From contig BNTV01000040.1 in assembly GCA_025996865.1 (NCBI GenBank), forward strand, positions 1 through 37,278: 37,278 nt of DNA, read 5' to 3'. This document shows positions 1 to 9,764 of the stretch, one piece after another. The stretch is from Bacteroidia bacterium. GTDB lineage: Bacteria > Bacteroidota > Bacteroidia > Bacteroidales > Azobacteroidaceae. A program made the position numbers and the translations under genes. Position 1 is the stretch's first letter; every line of letters begins with the position of its first letter. The notes beneath the pieces are model-generated. The model was given only the letters and a program-made list of their open reading frames with translations, searched no databases and was not told where the DNA came from.

Positions 1-507
1 GTACATCCAGAGTCCAAATCCGGTCACTGGGCATTCGTCGTAAGGGCGCCTTATCCCATTATCCGTCTGGCTGATTTATATCTGATGAAAGCCGAGGCGA
101 TGAACGAGTATTACGGACCTTCTCAAGCGGTATATGACAATCTCAACAAGATACGCCGGAGAGCCGGCATTCCCGATGTGGAACAGGTTTGGTCGAATCC
201 GGCGCTGACAAAACATCCGGGTAAACATCTCGAAAAATCAGGGTTGAGGGATATTATCCTCCGCGAACGGGGAATTGAACTGGCATTTGAAGGTATTCGC
301 TATTGGGATATGGTACGCCACAAAAGAGCGGTAGCCGAATTTAGCAGCCCCATTATGGGCTGGTCGGTTCAGGAAGTAAATCCGAGCAATTTTTTCATGT
401 TGCGCCCCATACAAGCCAACCGGTTCTCTGTCAGGGATTATCTATGGCCCATTGATTTGAATGAGATGAATACAAACAACAGGTTGATTCAAAATCCCGG
501 ATGGTAG
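1..507 (+). CDS. SusD-like starch-binding/RagB family protein, C-terminal part (5' end outside window)
   Basis: The reading frame is open from the first base, so the gene begins before the window. The visible ~168 residues carry the C-terminal signature of SusD/RagB lipoproteins: a PYPIIRLADLYLMKAEAMN stretch near the start, then a stretch around INKIRRRAGIPDV-type residues, then an ERGIELAFEGIRYWDMVRHK segment, and an ending that describes final residues NNRLIQNPGW. SusD proteins are outer-membrane surface lipoproteins that cap a SusC TonB-dependent transporter and bind oligosaccharide. The neighbouring catabolic genes suggest an arabinose-containing glycan as ligand, which is inference. A SusC gene is expected just upstream, outside the window. 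The first in-frame ATG (85) lies inside the conserved region and is not the true start. Confidence 0.93.
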   Translation, partial: VHPESKSGHWAFVVRAPYPIIRLADLYLMKAEAMNEYYGPSQAVYDNLNKIRRRAGIPDVEQVWSNPALTKHPGKHLEKSGLRDIILRERGIELAFEGIRYWDMVRHKRAVAEFSSPIMGWSVQEVNPSNFFMLRPIQANRFSVRDYLWPIDLNEMNTNNRLIQNPGW

Positions 508-554
508 GTTTTCAACTAAAAACTAAAAGTTAAAAACTAAAAAACTAAAAAAGT

Positions 555-1823
555 ATGAAACAGATAAAATATATCTTTTTGATGACAGTGCTTATTGCAG
601 GCTTGCAGGCTTGCTCCGAAAGCGCCATGTTCCAAATCAATTCCGATGATACGGTTCCTCCCGGCGCACCCGTTTTTCTGGGGTATAAACCGCTTGACGA
701 CGGAGGCGTTACCCTTTTTTATGAATTTCCGTCCGACAACGACTTACTCCGTATTGAAGCCGAATATGTCACCAAACAAAATGAGACGCTCCACTTTACG
801 GCTTCTTATTTTGTCGATACGCTAAATGTCTATGGCTTTACCGACTCCACCACATATACCGTCCAGTTGTATGCAGTGGACCGTGCGGGAAATCATTCTA
901 CTGCCGTACCGGTTACGGTTGTCCCTAAGAAACCCGCTATTAAAGAAGTAGCCGAATCAGTTGTTGTAAAACCCGGATTCAGCGCTTTTTATGTGGATTG
1001 GAAAAACGAACATCAACAAACCGTTCATATTTACGTGGATTATAGTTTTCAGTTAAACGGGAAGCCGCGTAAACTGACTTCGGTATTTACCTCCATGAAA
1101 CCGGAGGAGAGGCGATTTATCAACAACCTGACGTTGGATCCCGATCAACCGGTACATGTTCAAGTGCGTGTTGCCGATATCTATGGCAATATCATCCGGT
1201 CGAGTGCGGAGGAAGATTTACATGTATATACGGATTATGAAATTCCGAAAGCAGGTTGGCGTCTCCCCTACACCAACGATTCCATTGCCGGCATACCTAT
1301 GTTCCACGGAAACGCATTTGAAGGGCGGACTGTATATCTCATAGACGGCATTGTTGACGAGGGCGATTACCACAATTTTGCGACCGCCGCTAATGGCGCC
1401 CGTACGGGTAAGCCGGTGGACGGCAATTTGCCTTTTAATATCCTCATCGACCTGGGCGATTATTACGAATTGAGCCGCATCGTCACTCACCAGCGTCATG
1501 GCTTGGCTTCCGGTGCTACGGCAGTTACCAGCCGCGGGTTATATTATCAAGATCGAAACATTAATCGATACAATTTATATGTACTGAATGAAGAAACCGG
1601 TGAATGGGAGTATCTGTCGCAAAATACCATATCCGTACCCATCATCTTGAATGCGTTGGAAATGGTCAAATTGGGACGAGCCGGAGATGGAGCTTACATG
1701 TATCCCGATGATCCGAAATACACAAGACCTGCTCGATGGTTCCGCTATGAAGCGCTTTCCAATTTCGCTCTTAGCGCGGAGTGCGCTTTATCTGAAATCA
1801 CGCTCTACGGTAAAAAAAAGTGA
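555..1823 (+). CDS. DUF4959/DUF5126/DUF5000-type surface lipoprotein
   Basis: This is a 422-residue protein with a lipoprotein signal peptide (lipobox ending at about Cys20, LQACSES). Residues ~35-130 resemble the DUF4959 fibronectin-like domain (DTVPPGAP followed by YTVQLYAVDRAGN), residues ~130-230 a second beta-sandwich of DUF5126 type, and the C-terminal ~170 residues an F5/8 type C-like carbohydrate-binding domain (DUF5000; FNILIDLGDYYELSRIVTHQ region). Such proteins are regularly encoded directly after SusC/SusD pairs and are thought to be accessory glycan-binding surface proteins with no catalytic role. It lies 47 bp after the SusD stop and 37 bp before the next lipoprotein gene, consistent with one operon. 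The domain names come from recognition of the family and were not checked by a search. Confidence 0.85.
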   Translation: MKQIKYIFLMTVLIAGLQACSESAMFQINSDDTVPPGAPVFLGYKPLDDGGVTLFYEFPSDNDLLRIEAEYVTKQNETLHFTASYFVDTLNVYGFTDSTTYTVQLYAVDRAGNHSTAVPVTVVPKKPAIKEVAESVVVKPGFSAFYVDWKNEHQQTVHIYVDYSFQLNGKPRKLTSVFTSMKPEERRFINNLTLDPDQPVHVQVRVADIYGNIIRSSAEEDLHVYTDYEIPKAGWRLPYTNDSIAGIPMFHGNAFEGRTVYLIDGIVDEGDYHNFATAANGARTGKPVDGNLPFNILIDLGDYYELSRIVTHQRHGLASGATAVTSRGLYYQDRNINRYNLYVLNEETGEWEYLSQNTISVPIILNALEMVKLGRAGDGAYMYPDDPKYTRPARWFRYEALSNFALSAECALSEITLYGKKK

Positions 1824-1860
1824 ACATCATATAAAACAAATTTAAAAATAAACGATACGT

Positions 1861-3549
1861 ATGAAACAGACAATATATTTCATTTTTGTTGCAATTGCAC
1901 TGCTATTCGCAGCTTGTAGCGAAATGTATGACAATGCGAAAGAATTCGCCTCCGGAGAAACGATTTATCCGGGCAAGTTTGATTTTGCTAAAGGCAGCGT
2001 GGGTTTTGACCGGGTGGAAATAGACCTGCTGAAAGCGGGACGTGTTCCGTCAAGCCAAATCAAATTGGGCAGAGCCAAAAAGACGGTGGTCGAATACGAC
2101 GATCAGGTGATGGTGATTGACAGTGTGTGCTCGTGGGTCAATGCGACCGGACTGACTAAGTCGAAATTGTATCAATTCACCATTTATACCATAGACGATT
2201 TGGGGAATAAAAGCGTACCGGTAGAAGTCAATCTGACTCCGTTTACAAGTACTGATTTGGATGCTACAGATGTGAACACGCCAAGAATTACCGTAGAACC
2301 CTTAACATCTTCAGCCACATCTTCAGCGGCAAGTTTTGAGTGGCCTTCCGGCATTTCGTCCCAGATGATGGATTGCGACGGTTTTTCGTATGAATACACC
2401 GACCGGAGTGGAACTGTCAAGTCAGGAGAATTGACCGCCCCCGATAATCGACTCAATGTAAGTAATCTGGCTATCGGAGCGGCGGTTGAAATTAAAATAA
2501 CCTACCATGGCTGGCCTAAAATAGGAGGCGTACGCATCCTCGACAAGGTGAATAAGGAACGTACCATTGTTGTAAACACACCTTCCGCCGATTCTCGTTT
2601 TTATCCGGCTGAAGAACCCATGCTTCGCGCCAATGGAATTGCCAATTTTACGCTAAATGGTGTTGCCGGTATAGAAAAATTGATTTTCTCGCCCGGAACA
2701 TTAACTACATTGGAAGATGTGGTCTATTTTCCTTCATTGAAAGAAATAGATTTGACCGGTGAGGGTATTAATTTTCCCATACAAACCTATACTTTCCCTT
2801 CAACGCTTATTTCGGGTGTGAAAACGGGCGGATGTAACTGGATTCCTTTCTTGCAACGACATACAGCGCCATTGGTTGGCGGGTTGCCGGCCTTAAAGGA
2901 TTTATTGGATGCAGGCCAAATCACCAGAATACGCTATTATCCCAATTCGTTGGGGGGAATGGATGCATTTCTGGCGCCTTACGTAGCAACAGGAATAGTG
3001 GAACTGGCTGACTATCCCGACGAAATATTAGCGCCCCATGCACTCATTACGGATCCTTCAGTACAAAACTTACTTTCCGGAACAGTTACTACTTTTCCTG
3101 CAACGGATGCTCCGGCAGAAGTCGGTTTGGAAAATATTTACAAAATCAAGTTTAAAAGGGGAACACCTGCTTTTTTACTTGCTTTTCCCCTTGAATATCA
3201 AATCAACTTGCAGGAATACAAATATCTCAAGATGAAAATATATCCGCCTGCCCTAAGCAAAATTGACAAATGGGGGCCTGTACACAAAACGTTCACTCCA
3301 TATATCATGAACAGATTATGGACTGCCGGCTATGATCCCTCTCCTTATGCGCAACAATTATACACAGCTCCGGCAACAATCTTTACAGACGCCCAAATGG
3401 AAACATGGGTGGATATAACCATTGATTTATCGTCCGGCGCCAGTTCTCATTGGCGGGTGTTTTGGCTGGCATTTTATACGGCAGAAACAAACGTGACCGA
3501 AGATGATAATGTTGTTTATTATATATCGAATGTGCGATTTACAAAATAA
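1861..3549 (+). CDS. DUF4998-containing lipoprotein of a SusCD locus
   Basis: This is a 562-residue predicted lipoprotein with the signal peptide ending LLFAACSE. The N-terminal ~220 residues resemble DUF4998 (IYPGKFDFAKGSVGFDRVEI region, then a YQFTIYTIDDLGNKS segment), a beta-sandwich found in proteins encoded beside SusC/SusD. The C-terminal ~330 residues are not recognised in detail. They contain a short leucine-rich-repeat-like stretch (LTTLEDVVYFPSLKEIDLTG) and end in a beta-rich segment that could bind carbohydrate. The gene follows the DUF4959 gene after 37 bp and starts with the same MKQ-type leader, so co-transcription is likely. A role in glycan capture at the cell surface is inferred from context only. 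The 3' end is followed by a promoter-like box for the next gene. Confidence 0.8.
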   Translation: MKQTIYFIFVAIALLFAACSEMYDNAKEFASGETIYPGKFDFAKGSVGFDRVEIDLLKAGRVPSSQIKLGRAKKTVVEYDDQVMVIDSVCSWVNATGLTKSKLYQFTIYTIDDLGNKSVPVEVNLTPFTSTDLDATDVNTPRITVEPLTSSATSSAASFEWPSGISSQMMDCDGFSYEYTDRSGTVKSGELTAPDNRLNVSNLAIGAAVEIKITYHGWPKIGGVRILDKVNKERTIVVNTPSADSRFYPAEEPMLRANGIANFTLNGVAGIEKLIFSPGTLTTLEDVVYFPSLKEIDLTGEGINFPIQTYTFPSTLISGVKTGGCNWIPFLQRHTAPLVGGLPALKDLLDAGQITRIRYYPNSLGGMDAFLAPYVATGIVELADYPDEILAPHALITDPSVQNLLSGTVTTFPATDAPAEVGLENIYKIKFKRGTPAFLLAFPLEYQINLQEYKYLKMKIYPPALSKIDKWGPVHKTFTPYIMNRLWTAGYDPSPYAQQLYTAPATIFTDAQMETWVDITIDLSSGASSHWRVFWLAFYTAETNVTEDDNVVYYISNVRFTK

Positions 3550-3595
3550 AAAAACAGAAAAACAGGTTATTAATTTTTTTCAGGTGCTATTTTTT

Positions 3596-3603
3596 TATCT
3601 TTG
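3596..3603 (+). promoter_or_regulatory. Bacteroides-type promoter -7 box (TATCTTTG) for the GH127 gene
   Basis: TATCTTTG is an exact match to the Bacteroidetes -7 consensus TAnnTTTG, 27 bp before the ATG at 3631. It follows a T-rich stretch but no clear -33 TTTG is visible. Because a possible TTG start codon (3601) lies inside this box, the box also argues for the downstream ATG as the true start. Confidence 0.6.
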
Positions 3604-3630
3604 CATCCTGAATTGTATAAAAAGAATTTT

Positions 3631-5619
3631 ATGAAAAAGACAAGTATTTTATTTTTATTCACAATCTGCTGTTTGTCGGCTATTTCTCAACCGACAAACA
3701 GCGGTTATCCCATCAACCCCGTACCGTTTACGTCGGTGAAAGTTACCGATCAATTTTGGGGACAACGGCTGGCAGCCAGCCACGAAGTGACCATTCCTTT
3801 GGCTTTCGGCAAATGTGAAGAAACAGGGCGGTATGAAAATTTCCACAAGGCTGCCCATCCAAGCCCCGACTATAAAGTGGGAGGATTGGCTTTTGATGAT
3901 ACGGATGTCTATAAAACCATCGAAGGCGCTTCTTATTCCATGCAGACATGGCCGGATAAGAAGTTGGCGCAATACATCGACAGTGTGCTGACCATAGTCG
4001 CCGCCGCGCAGGAACCGGACGGCTATCTTTATACCTCGCGAACGATGAATCCGCAACATCCGCACCATTGGGCAGGTCTCGAGCGATGGGAAAAAGTGGA
4101 AGACCTAAGCCACGAGTTTTACAATCTCGGTCACTTGCTGGAAGGAGCCATCGCTCATTATCAGGCAACCGGCAAAAGGAACTTTCTGGATATTGCCATC
4201 CGGTATGCCGACTGTGTAGAACGGTCCATCGGAGATAAACCCGGACAGGTAGCGCGTGTGCCGGGACACCAGATTGCAGAAATGGGATTAGCCAAACTTT
4301 ATACGATAACGGGCGAAAAGAAATACCTTGATTTGGCCAAATATTTCTTGGACAAACGGGGTTACACTACAAGAAAAGACGCCTACAGCCAAGCGCATAA
4401 ACCCATTTTGGAACAGGACGAAGCCGTTGGTCATGCCGTACGCGCCGGTTATATGTATTCGGGTATTGCCGATGTGGCGGCGCTCACGGGCGATACGGCT
4501 TACATTCACGCCATAGATCGGATATGGGACAATGTGGTGTCGAAGAAACTCTACATCACCGGTGGAATAGGCGCCCGTCACCAAGGCGAAGCATTTGGCA
4601 ATAACTACGAATTACCTAATCTGACGGCTTACAACGAGACTTGTGCAGCCATCGCCAATGTCTATTGGAACTACCGCCTGTTTCTGTTGCATGGCGACGC
4701 TAAATATTTCGACGTGCTGGAACGCACCTTGTATAACGGTTTGATTTCCGGCGTTTCGCTGGATGGCGGTACATTTTTCTATCCCAATCCATTGGAATCG
4801 GATGGTAAATACAAATTCAATTCGGAAGGTACGCTTGTCCGCCAACCATGGTTTGGATGCGCCTGTTGCCCGTCGAATGTCAGCCGTTTTATTCCTTCCC
4901 TGCCGGGTTATGTATATGCTGTGAACAACAGCGATGTGTATGTGAATTTGTTTATGGGCAATACGGCAGACTTGACCGTGAACGGGAAAAAAGTTTCATT
5001 GACCCAATCAACCGATTATCCGTGGACAGGTGACATTCATATTAAAGTGTCACCGCGTTCAAAACAGCAATTTACGTTGAAAGTGCGCGTACCGGGTTGG
5101 GTGCAGGGACAGCCCTTACCCAGCGACCTGTACAGTTATGCCGACGGCAAAAAGTTGAATTATACGGTAACAGTGAATGGCGCCAAGGTGGACAAAAAGT
5201 TGGAGAAGGGATATTTTGCGATTTCCCGTCAATGGAAAAAAGACGACGTAGTGGAAGTGCATTTCGACATGGAACCGCGCGTAGTAAAAGCCAACGACAA
5301 AGTGGAAGCAGACCGCAACAAAATATCTATCGAACGCGGTCCCATTGTTTATTGTGCCGAATGGGCGGATAATGATTTCAATATTTTCAATGTCATGTTG
5401 AATCAAAAACCTGAAATCAGGGTAGAAAACAAGCCGGATTTACTAAAGGGTATCCATCAGTTAAAAACGACTGTCCAGTTATTAACCCAAAATGAAACGG
5501 GACGTTTACAAGTGAAAGATGTAACGCTTTCATTGATTCCTTATTACGCATGGAATCATCGGGGAAGTGGTAACATGGCGGTTTGGCTATTGCAAAATTT
5601 GAATGGCCTAAATCGGTAG
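3631..5619 (+). CDS. Beta-L-arabinofuranosidase, GH127/GH146 (DUF1680) family
   Basis: This is a 662-residue secreted enzyme that would release terminal beta-L-arabinofuranose in the periplasm. The start is taken at ATG 3631 because it gives a clean signal peptide (MKKTSILFLFTICCLSAISQ); an upstream TTG at 3601 falls in the promoter box. The hallmark residues of the family are visible: a likely acid/base Glu320 (GEAFGNNYELPN), and the zinc-binding set Glu336 and Cys338 (AYNETCA) with Cys412 and Cys413 (GCACCPSN). One of these cysteines is the nucleophile in the characterised Bifidobacterium enzyme HypBA1, whose numbering is nearly the same. The (alpha/alpha)6 barrel is followed by C-terminal beta domains. 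GH127 and GH146 cannot be separated by eye. It is probably the first gene of its own transcript. Confidence 0.92.
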   Translation: MKKTSILFLFTICCLSAISQPTNSGYPINPVPFTSVKVTDQFWGQRLAASHEVTIPLAFGKCEETGRYENFHKAAHPSPDYKVGGLAFDDTDVYKTIEGASYSMQTWPDKKLAQYIDSVLTIVAAAQEPDGYLYTSRTMNPQHPHHWAGLERWEKVEDLSHEFYNLGHLLEGAIAHYQATGKRNFLDIAIRYADCVERSIGDKPGQVARVPGHQIAEMGLAKLYTITGEKKYLDLAKYFLDKRGYTTRKDAYSQAHKPILEQDEAVGHAVRAGYMYSGIADVAALTGDTAYIHAIDRIWDNVVSKKLYITGGIGARHQGEAFGNNYELPNLTAYNETCAAIANVYWNYRLFLLHGDAKYFDVLERTLYNGLISGVSLDGGTFFYPNPLESDGKYKFNSEGTLVRQPWFGCACCPSNVSRFIPSLPGYVYAVNNSDVYVNLFMGNTADLTVNGKKVSLTQSTDYPWTGDIHIKVSPRSKQQFTLKVRVPGWVQGQPLPSDLYSYADGKKLNYTVTVNGAKVDKKLEKGYFAISRQWKKDDVVEVHFDMEPRVVKANDKVEADRNKISIERGPIVYCAEWADNDFNIFNVMLNQKPEIRVENKPDLLKGIHQLKTTVQLLTQNETGRLQVKDVTLSLIPYYAWNHRGSGNMAVWLLQNLNGLNR

Positions 5620-5881
5620 TGGATTAAAAGATAAGAAAATGGATTATACAAACAAAAAAGAGTACTTGGATATGCTATTTGGTTATATGATAAATAAAAT
5701 TCTGAAAAACAACCCCTCATATACAATTAATACTCTTTGATTTACATAAAACCTGCTCAATAACAGATAAAAAAAATTTATAAATAGAAAAAATAGCAGT
5801 ATTTTCGCATCCAAATAATTAAGTGTATTTTACAACACTTATCGTTTTTTTAATAATTGATAAAATTTATACATTTACTTT
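5620..5881. other. AT-rich intergenic region upstream of the first GH51 gene
   Basis: This 262-bp region separates the GH127 and GH51 genes. It contains a weak -7 box (5800-5807, TATTTTCG followed by CATCC, the same downstream context as the box at 3596), an inverted repeat at 5821-5840 (AAGTGT, 8-nt loop, ACACTT) that could be an operator, and at its 3' end 30 bp that recur exactly upstream of the second GH51 gene. A 33-codon ORF (5639-5740) has no recognisable features. Confidence 0.5.
5800..5807 (+). promoter_or_regulatory. Candidate -7 box (TATTTTCG) upstream of first GH51
   Basis: One mismatch to TAnnTTTG. It shares the CATCC that follows the better box at 3596-3603. A 6-bp inverted repeat lies just downstream (5821-5840). 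No -33 element is visible. Confidence 0.35.
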
Positions 5882-7420
5882 ATGAAGAAGATATTATTAT
5901 TTTGCATCATGACAACTCTCGGCATCTGTATGTCGGGACAGGCACAGAACAAACTCGTTGTAAACGCCGACCAAGGCAAAGAAACAATCAGTAAACACAT
6001 CTACGGGCATTTTTCCGAACACCTCGGACATTGTATTTATGGCGGATATTGGGTGGGCGAAAATTCGCCGATTCCCAACACACGCGGCATCCGCAACGAT
6101 GTGGTGAAAGCCTTGAAAGACATTCAGGTTCCGAATCTCCGCTGGCCGGGAGGCTGCTTTGCCGACGAATACCACTGGATGGACGGCATCGGCCCGCGCG
6201 ACAAACGGCCTAAAATGGTGAACACCCATTGGGGCGGCGTAGTGGAAGACAACAGTTTCGGCACGCATGAATTTCTCGACCTTTGCGAACAGTTGGGTTG
6301 CGAACCCTATATCTGCGGAAACGTGGGCAGCGGCACGGTGGAAGAAATGTCGAAATGGGTGGAATACATCACCTTCGACGGCGAATCTCCCATGGCGAAT
6401 CTCCGCAAACAAAACGGACGCGAAAAACCCTGGAAGGTGAAATTCTGGGGCGTAGGCAACGAAAACTGGGGCTGCGGCGGCAACATGACTGCCGAATTTT
6501 ACACCGACCAATACCGTCGTTTTGCTACCTATTGCCGCAACTATGGCGATAACCGCTTGTACAAAATCGCCGGAGGCCCTAACGGGGGCGATTACCATTG
6601 GACGGAAACCTTGATGAAAAACGCAGCAGGACTCATGCAAGGCCTTTCGCTGCACCATTATACTGTTCCAAAAAATTGGGGCGACAAAGGTTCGGCTACG
6701 CAATTCGACGAAGCGGAATATTTCACGACTATTTCCAAGACATTGGTCATGGACGAATTAATCACCAAACATGCAACCATCATGGATAAATACGACCCGC
6801 AAAAACGAGTCGGATTGATGCCCGACGAATGGGGCGCCTGGTACAATGTCGAACCCGGAACCAATCCCGGATTTCTGTTCCAACAGAATGCTTTGCGCGA
6901 TGCGATTCTGGCAGCTATCAACCTGAATATTTTCAACGCCCATGCCGACCGCGTGAAGATGACCAATATCGCACAGACCATCAACGTATTGCAAGCAGTT
7001 ATTTTTACCGAAGGAGAAAAAATGTTGCTTACCCCCACCTATTGGACTTACTATCTGTACAAAGTGCACCAGGACGCTACCCTGCTCCCCATCTCATTTT
7101 CATGTAATAAATATGAATTGAACGGCCGGAAGATGGACGCCGTCAGTGTATCGGCTTCTAAAGATGCAGCAGGAAAGATTCATATCACTCTGGTAAATAT
7201 CGACCCGAACAAGGAACAAAGTATCGAAACCGAACTGCGGGGAGTTACGGTCAAAAGCGTTACGGGACAGGCGCTTACTTCCGCCAAACTTACCGACCAC
7301 AACACTTATGAAAAACCAAATACGGTAACGGTAAAAGATTTCAAAGGCGCTAAATTATCAAAAGGTTCACTTTCGGTAACGCTGCCGGCTAAATCCGTCG
7401 TAATGCTGGAATTAGAATAA
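5882..7420 (+). CDS. Alpha-L-arabinofuranosidase, GH51 (copy A)
   Basis: This is a 512-residue periplasmic enzyme with a type I signal peptide (cleavage near QAQN). It hydrolyses alpha-L-arabinofuranosyl linkages in arabinan or arabinoxylan side chains. The TIM-barrel catalytic pair is visible: acid/base Glu194 in GVGNENWG and nucleophile Glu316 in PDEWGAWY. The family-typical [13 protein letters not shown] stretch lies at residues ~85-100. A C-terminal beta-sandwich covers the last ~150 residues. Its length is typical of GH51. It is a close paralogue of the GH51 gene at 8188, and both genes share the same 30 bp before the start codon. araD follows after 39-51 bp, so periplasmic hydrolysis and cytoplasmic pentose catabolism are probably co-transcribed. 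Confidence 0.95.
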   Translation: MKKILLFCIMTTLGICMSGQAQNKLVVNADQGKETISKHIYGHFSEHLGHCIYGGYWVGENSPIPNTRGIRNDVVKALKDIQVPNLRWPGGCFADEYHWMDGIGPRDKRPKMVNTHWGGVVEDNSFGTHEFLDLCEQLGCEPYICGNVGSGTVEEMSKWVEYITFDGESPMANLRKQNGREKPWKVKFWGVGNENWGCGGNMTAEFYTDQYRRFATYCRNYGDNRLYKIAGGPNGGDYHWTETLMKNAAGLMQGLSLHHYTVPKNWGDKGSATQFDEAEYFTTISKTLVMDELITKHATIMDKYDPQKRVGLMPDEWGAWYNVEPGTNPGFLFQQNALRDAILAAINLNIFNAHADRVKMTNIAQTINVLQAVIFTEGEKMLLTPTYWTYYLYKVHQDATLLPISFSCNKYELNGRKMDAVSVSASKDAAGKIHITLVNIDPNKEQSIETELRGVTVKSVTGQALTSAKLTDHNTYEKPNTVTVKDFKGAKLSKGSLSVTLPAKSVVMLELE

Positions 7421-7429
7421 ATAATCAAA

Positions 7430-7464
7430 AATTCGTAATTCGTAATTGATAATTCGTAATTGTA
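7430..7464 (+). repeat. Five heptameric tandem repeats (AATTCGT-type)
   Basis: Five back-to-back 7-bp units read aattcgt, aattcgt, aattgat, aattcgt, aattgta. The array fills most of the gap between GH51 copy A and araD and ends 7 bp before the araD ATG. Because it lies where the mRNA leader must be, change in copy number could alter spacing before araD. Confidence 0.75.
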
Positions 7465-7471
7465 TATAGCT

Positions 7472-8155
7472 ATGTTGGAAAATTTAAAACAAACCGTCTT
7501 TCAAACCAATTTAGACTTGGTAAAACATGGATTGGTTATTTTTACTTGGGGAAATGTCAGCGGCATTGACCGGGAAAAAGGACTGGTAGTTATAAAACCA
7601 TCCGGCGTTTCGTATGAGGATATGAAACAGGAAGATATGGTAACTGTTGATTTGGACGGAAATATTGTGGAAGGAAAATTAAAACCTTCGTCCGATACCG
7701 CCACGCATTTGGCATTGTACAAAGCCTTTCCCGCTATCGGAGGCATCGTACATACCCATTCTACGTATGCCACCGCTTGGGCGCAGGCCGGTTGTGATAT
7801 TCCCAACATCGGAACCACCCATGCCGATTATTTCAAAGATGCCATTCCCTGTACCCGCCCAATGACGAAAACGGAAATTGACGGCGCTTATGAAGCGGAA
7901 ACGGGAACAGTAATTGTAGAACGCTTTTCCGATTTGAATGCGGAATATACGCCCGGCGTTCTCGTAAACAATCACGGTCCGTTTGCATGGGGAAAAGATG
8001 CTCACGATGCCGTACACAATGCCGTTGTACTGGAACAAGTGGCGAAAATGGCGTACATCGCGCTGGGTATCAATCCGCAATTAAAAATGAACGATGAATT
8101 GATAAAGAAACATTTTTATCGGAAACATGGGCCGAAGGCTTATTATGGACAATAA
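7472..8155 (+). CDS. araD: L-ribulose-5-phosphate 4-epimerase
   Basis: This is a 227-residue cytoplasmic class II aldolase/epimerase that converts L-ribulose-5-phosphate to D-xylulose-5-phosphate, the last step from L-arabinose into the pentose phosphate pathway. The start is set at ATG 7472 (MLENLKQ), which matches the E. coli AraD N-terminus; an in-frame TTG at 7460 falls in the heptamer array. The zinc and catalytic residues are visible: Asp75 (SSDTATH), His94 and His96 (HTHS), and His168 (NNHGPFAWG). The substrate-binding segments KPSGV and GTTHADYF are also conserved, and the C-terminus [11 protein letters not shown] is nearly identical to that of E. coli. It is embedded between two paralogous GH51 genes, an unusual position for an intracellular enzyme. 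Confidence 0.97.
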   Translation: MLENLKQTVFQTNLDLVKHGLVIFTWGNVSGIDREKGLVVIKPSGVSYEDMKQEDMVTVDLDGNIVEGKLKPSSDTATHLALYKAFPAIGGIVHTHSTYATAWAQAGCDIPNIGTTHADYFKDAIPCTRPMTKTEIDGAYEAETGTVIVERFSDLNAEYTPGVLVNNHGPFAWGKDAHDAVHNAVVLEQVAKMAYIALGINPQLKMNDELIKKHFYRKHGPKAYYGQ

Positions 8156-8157
8156 AA

Positions 8158-8195
8158 AATAATTGATAAAATTTATACATTTACTTTATGAAGAA
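8158..8195 (+). repeat. 38-bp exact repeat of 5852-5889 at the 5' end of GH51 copy B
   Basis: Positions 8158-8195 are identical to 5852-5889: 30 bp of non-coding leader plus the first eight bases of the coding region. The match stops abruptly on the upstream side. It marks the upstream edge of the duplication that produced the two GH51 genes. Confidence 0.85.
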
Positions 8196-9738
8196 AGTAT
8201 TTTTATTTTGCATCGTTGCCGCACTCGGTATCCTTTATCCGATACAAGCACAAAACAAACTCGTTGTCAATGCCGACCAAGGCAAAGAGATTATCAGCAA
8301 ACACATCTACGGGCATTTTTCCGAACACCTCGGACGTTGCATCTATGGCGGTATCTGGGTGGGAGAAGATTCGCCGATTCCCAACACCCGCGGCATCCGC
8401 AATGATGTGGTGAAAGCCTTGAAAGACATTCAGGTGCCGAATCTGCGCTGGCCCGGCGGTTGCTTTGCCGATGAGTACCACTGGATGGACGGCATCGGTC
8501 CGCGCAGCCAACGTCCCAAGCTGTTCAATACGCGCTGGGAGGGCTTAAGAGTGGAAGATAACAGTTTCGGTACGCACGAATTTCTCGACCTTTGCGAACA
8601 GTTGGGCTGCGAACCGTGTATTTGCGTCAATCTGGCGAGTGGTACGGTGGAAGAAATGTCCAACTGGGTAGAATACGTCACTTCCGACTTCGACAGTCCG
8701 ATGGCGAATCTCCGCAAACAAAACGGACGTGAAAAACCCTGGAAAGTGAAATTCTGGGGCATAGGCAATGAAAGCTGGGGTTGCGGCGGCGACATGACAG
8801 TAGAATACTATACCAACCTATACCGTCATTACGGTACGTTTATGTATGGTCGCCGCTCCGACGAAAAAAACTTGTACAGAATTGCCGTAGGACCTAATGG
8901 GGCCGATTACAATTGGACGGAAAGCATGATGCGCAATGCAGCAGGACGGATACAAGGACTTTCATTGCATTATTATACGCTTCCCACAAATAATTGGGAC
9001 AACAAAGGCTCGGCTACGCAATTCGATGAAGCGGAATATTTCAAAACCATTGTTAACACATTAGTAATGGAAGAATTAGTTGCCAAACATTCGGCAATCA
9101 TGGATAAATACGACCCACAAAAACGGGTGGGATTAGTAACCGACGAATGGGGCACCTGGTACAATGTCGAACCCGGCATGGAATCCGTATCGTTATATCA
9201 ACAGAATAGCTTGCGCGATGCCATTGTGGCAGGCATTAATCTGAATATTTTCAACGCCCATGCCGACCGCGTGAAGATGACCAATATCGCACAAATTATC
9301 AACGTATTGCAGGCTGTTATCCTTACCGATAATGAAAAAATGCTGCTCACGCCCACCTATTGGGCTTTCTATCTCTATAAAGTGCATCAGGATGCTACCC
9401 TGCTCCCCATTTCATTTTCATGTAATAAATATGAATTGAACGGGAGAAAGATAGATGCCATCAGTGTATCGGCTTCCAAAGACGCGGCGGGAAAGATTCA
9501 CATCACTTTGGTAAATATCGACCCGAACAAGGAACAAACGCTCGAAACCGAACTGCAAGGTGTAACGGTCAAAAGCGTTACGGGACAAGTGTTGACCTCC
9601 GCCAAACTCACTGACCACAACACTTTTGATAAACCGAATACCGTAGTGGTCAAAGATTTCAAAGGTGCGAAATTGTCAAAAGGTTCGCTTTCGATAAAGT
9701 TACCGGCTAAATCCGTTGTAATGCTGGAATTAGAATAA
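8188..9738 (+). CDS. Alpha-L-arabinofuranosidase, GH51 (copy B)
   Basis: This is a 516-residue paralogue of the GH51 at 5882. It has a signal peptide ending IQAQN, acid/base Glu195 in GIGNESWG and nucleophile Glu320 in TDEWGTWYN. Both genes keep the same barrel and C-terminal beta domain, and several stretches are identical at the nucleotide level (for example around 9250-9300 versus 6925-6975). Copy B differs mainly around residues 105-120, 160-175 and 210-230. The last of these has an insertion (YGRRSDEKN) in a barrel loop, which may change substrate preference. It precedes araA by 26 bp. Activity as an arabinofuranosidase is well supported by the catalytic motifs; why two copies exist is unknown. 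Confidence 0.95.
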   Translation: MKKVFLFCIVAALGILYPIQAQNKLVVNADQGKEIISKHIYGHFSEHLGRCIYGGIWVGEDSPIPNTRGIRNDVVKALKDIQVPNLRWPGGCFADEYHWMDGIGPRSQRPKLFNTRWEGLRVEDNSFGTHEFLDLCEQLGCEPCICVNLASGTVEEMSNWVEYVTSDFDSPMANLRKQNGREKPWKVKFWGIGNESWGCGGDMTVEYYTNLYRHYGTFMYGRRSDEKNLYRIAVGPNGADYNWTESMMRNAAGRIQGLSLHYYTLPTNNWDNKGSATQFDEAEYFKTIVNTLVMEELVAKHSAIMDKYDPQKRVGLVTDEWGTWYNVEPGMESVSLYQQNSLRDAIVAGINLNIFNAHADRVKMTNIAQIINVLQAVILTDNEKMLLTPTYWAFYLYKVHQDATLLPISFSCNKYELNGRKIDAISVSASKDAAGKIHITLVNIDPNKEQTLETELQGVTVKSVTGQVLTSAKLTDHNTFDKPNTVVVKDFKGAKLSKGSLSIKLPAKSVVMLELE

Positions 9739-9764
9739 ATTAAAACAATATTAAAAATAATAGT

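Noticed and set aside
3601..3630. TTG start codon ten residues before the GH127 ATG
   Set aside because: It lies within an exact TAnnTTTG promoter box and would put hydrophilic residues before a clean signal peptide; ATG 3631 is better.
5639..5740. 33-codon ORF between GH127 and GH51
   Set aside because: No homology-like features, no promoter of its own; A/T-rich sequence gives such ORFs by chance. Kept only as a remark in the intergenic entry.
5897..6703. 268-codon open frame antisense to GH51 copy A
   Set aside because: The opposite strand encodes a clearly conserved enzyme; the antisense frame is His/Val/Phe-rich, with no recognisable motifs, and is a by-product of codon use.
7460..7471. 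TTG start four codons before araD ATG
   Set aside because: It is part of the heptamer array; the ATG gives the N-terminus MLENLKQ that aligns with E. coli AraD.
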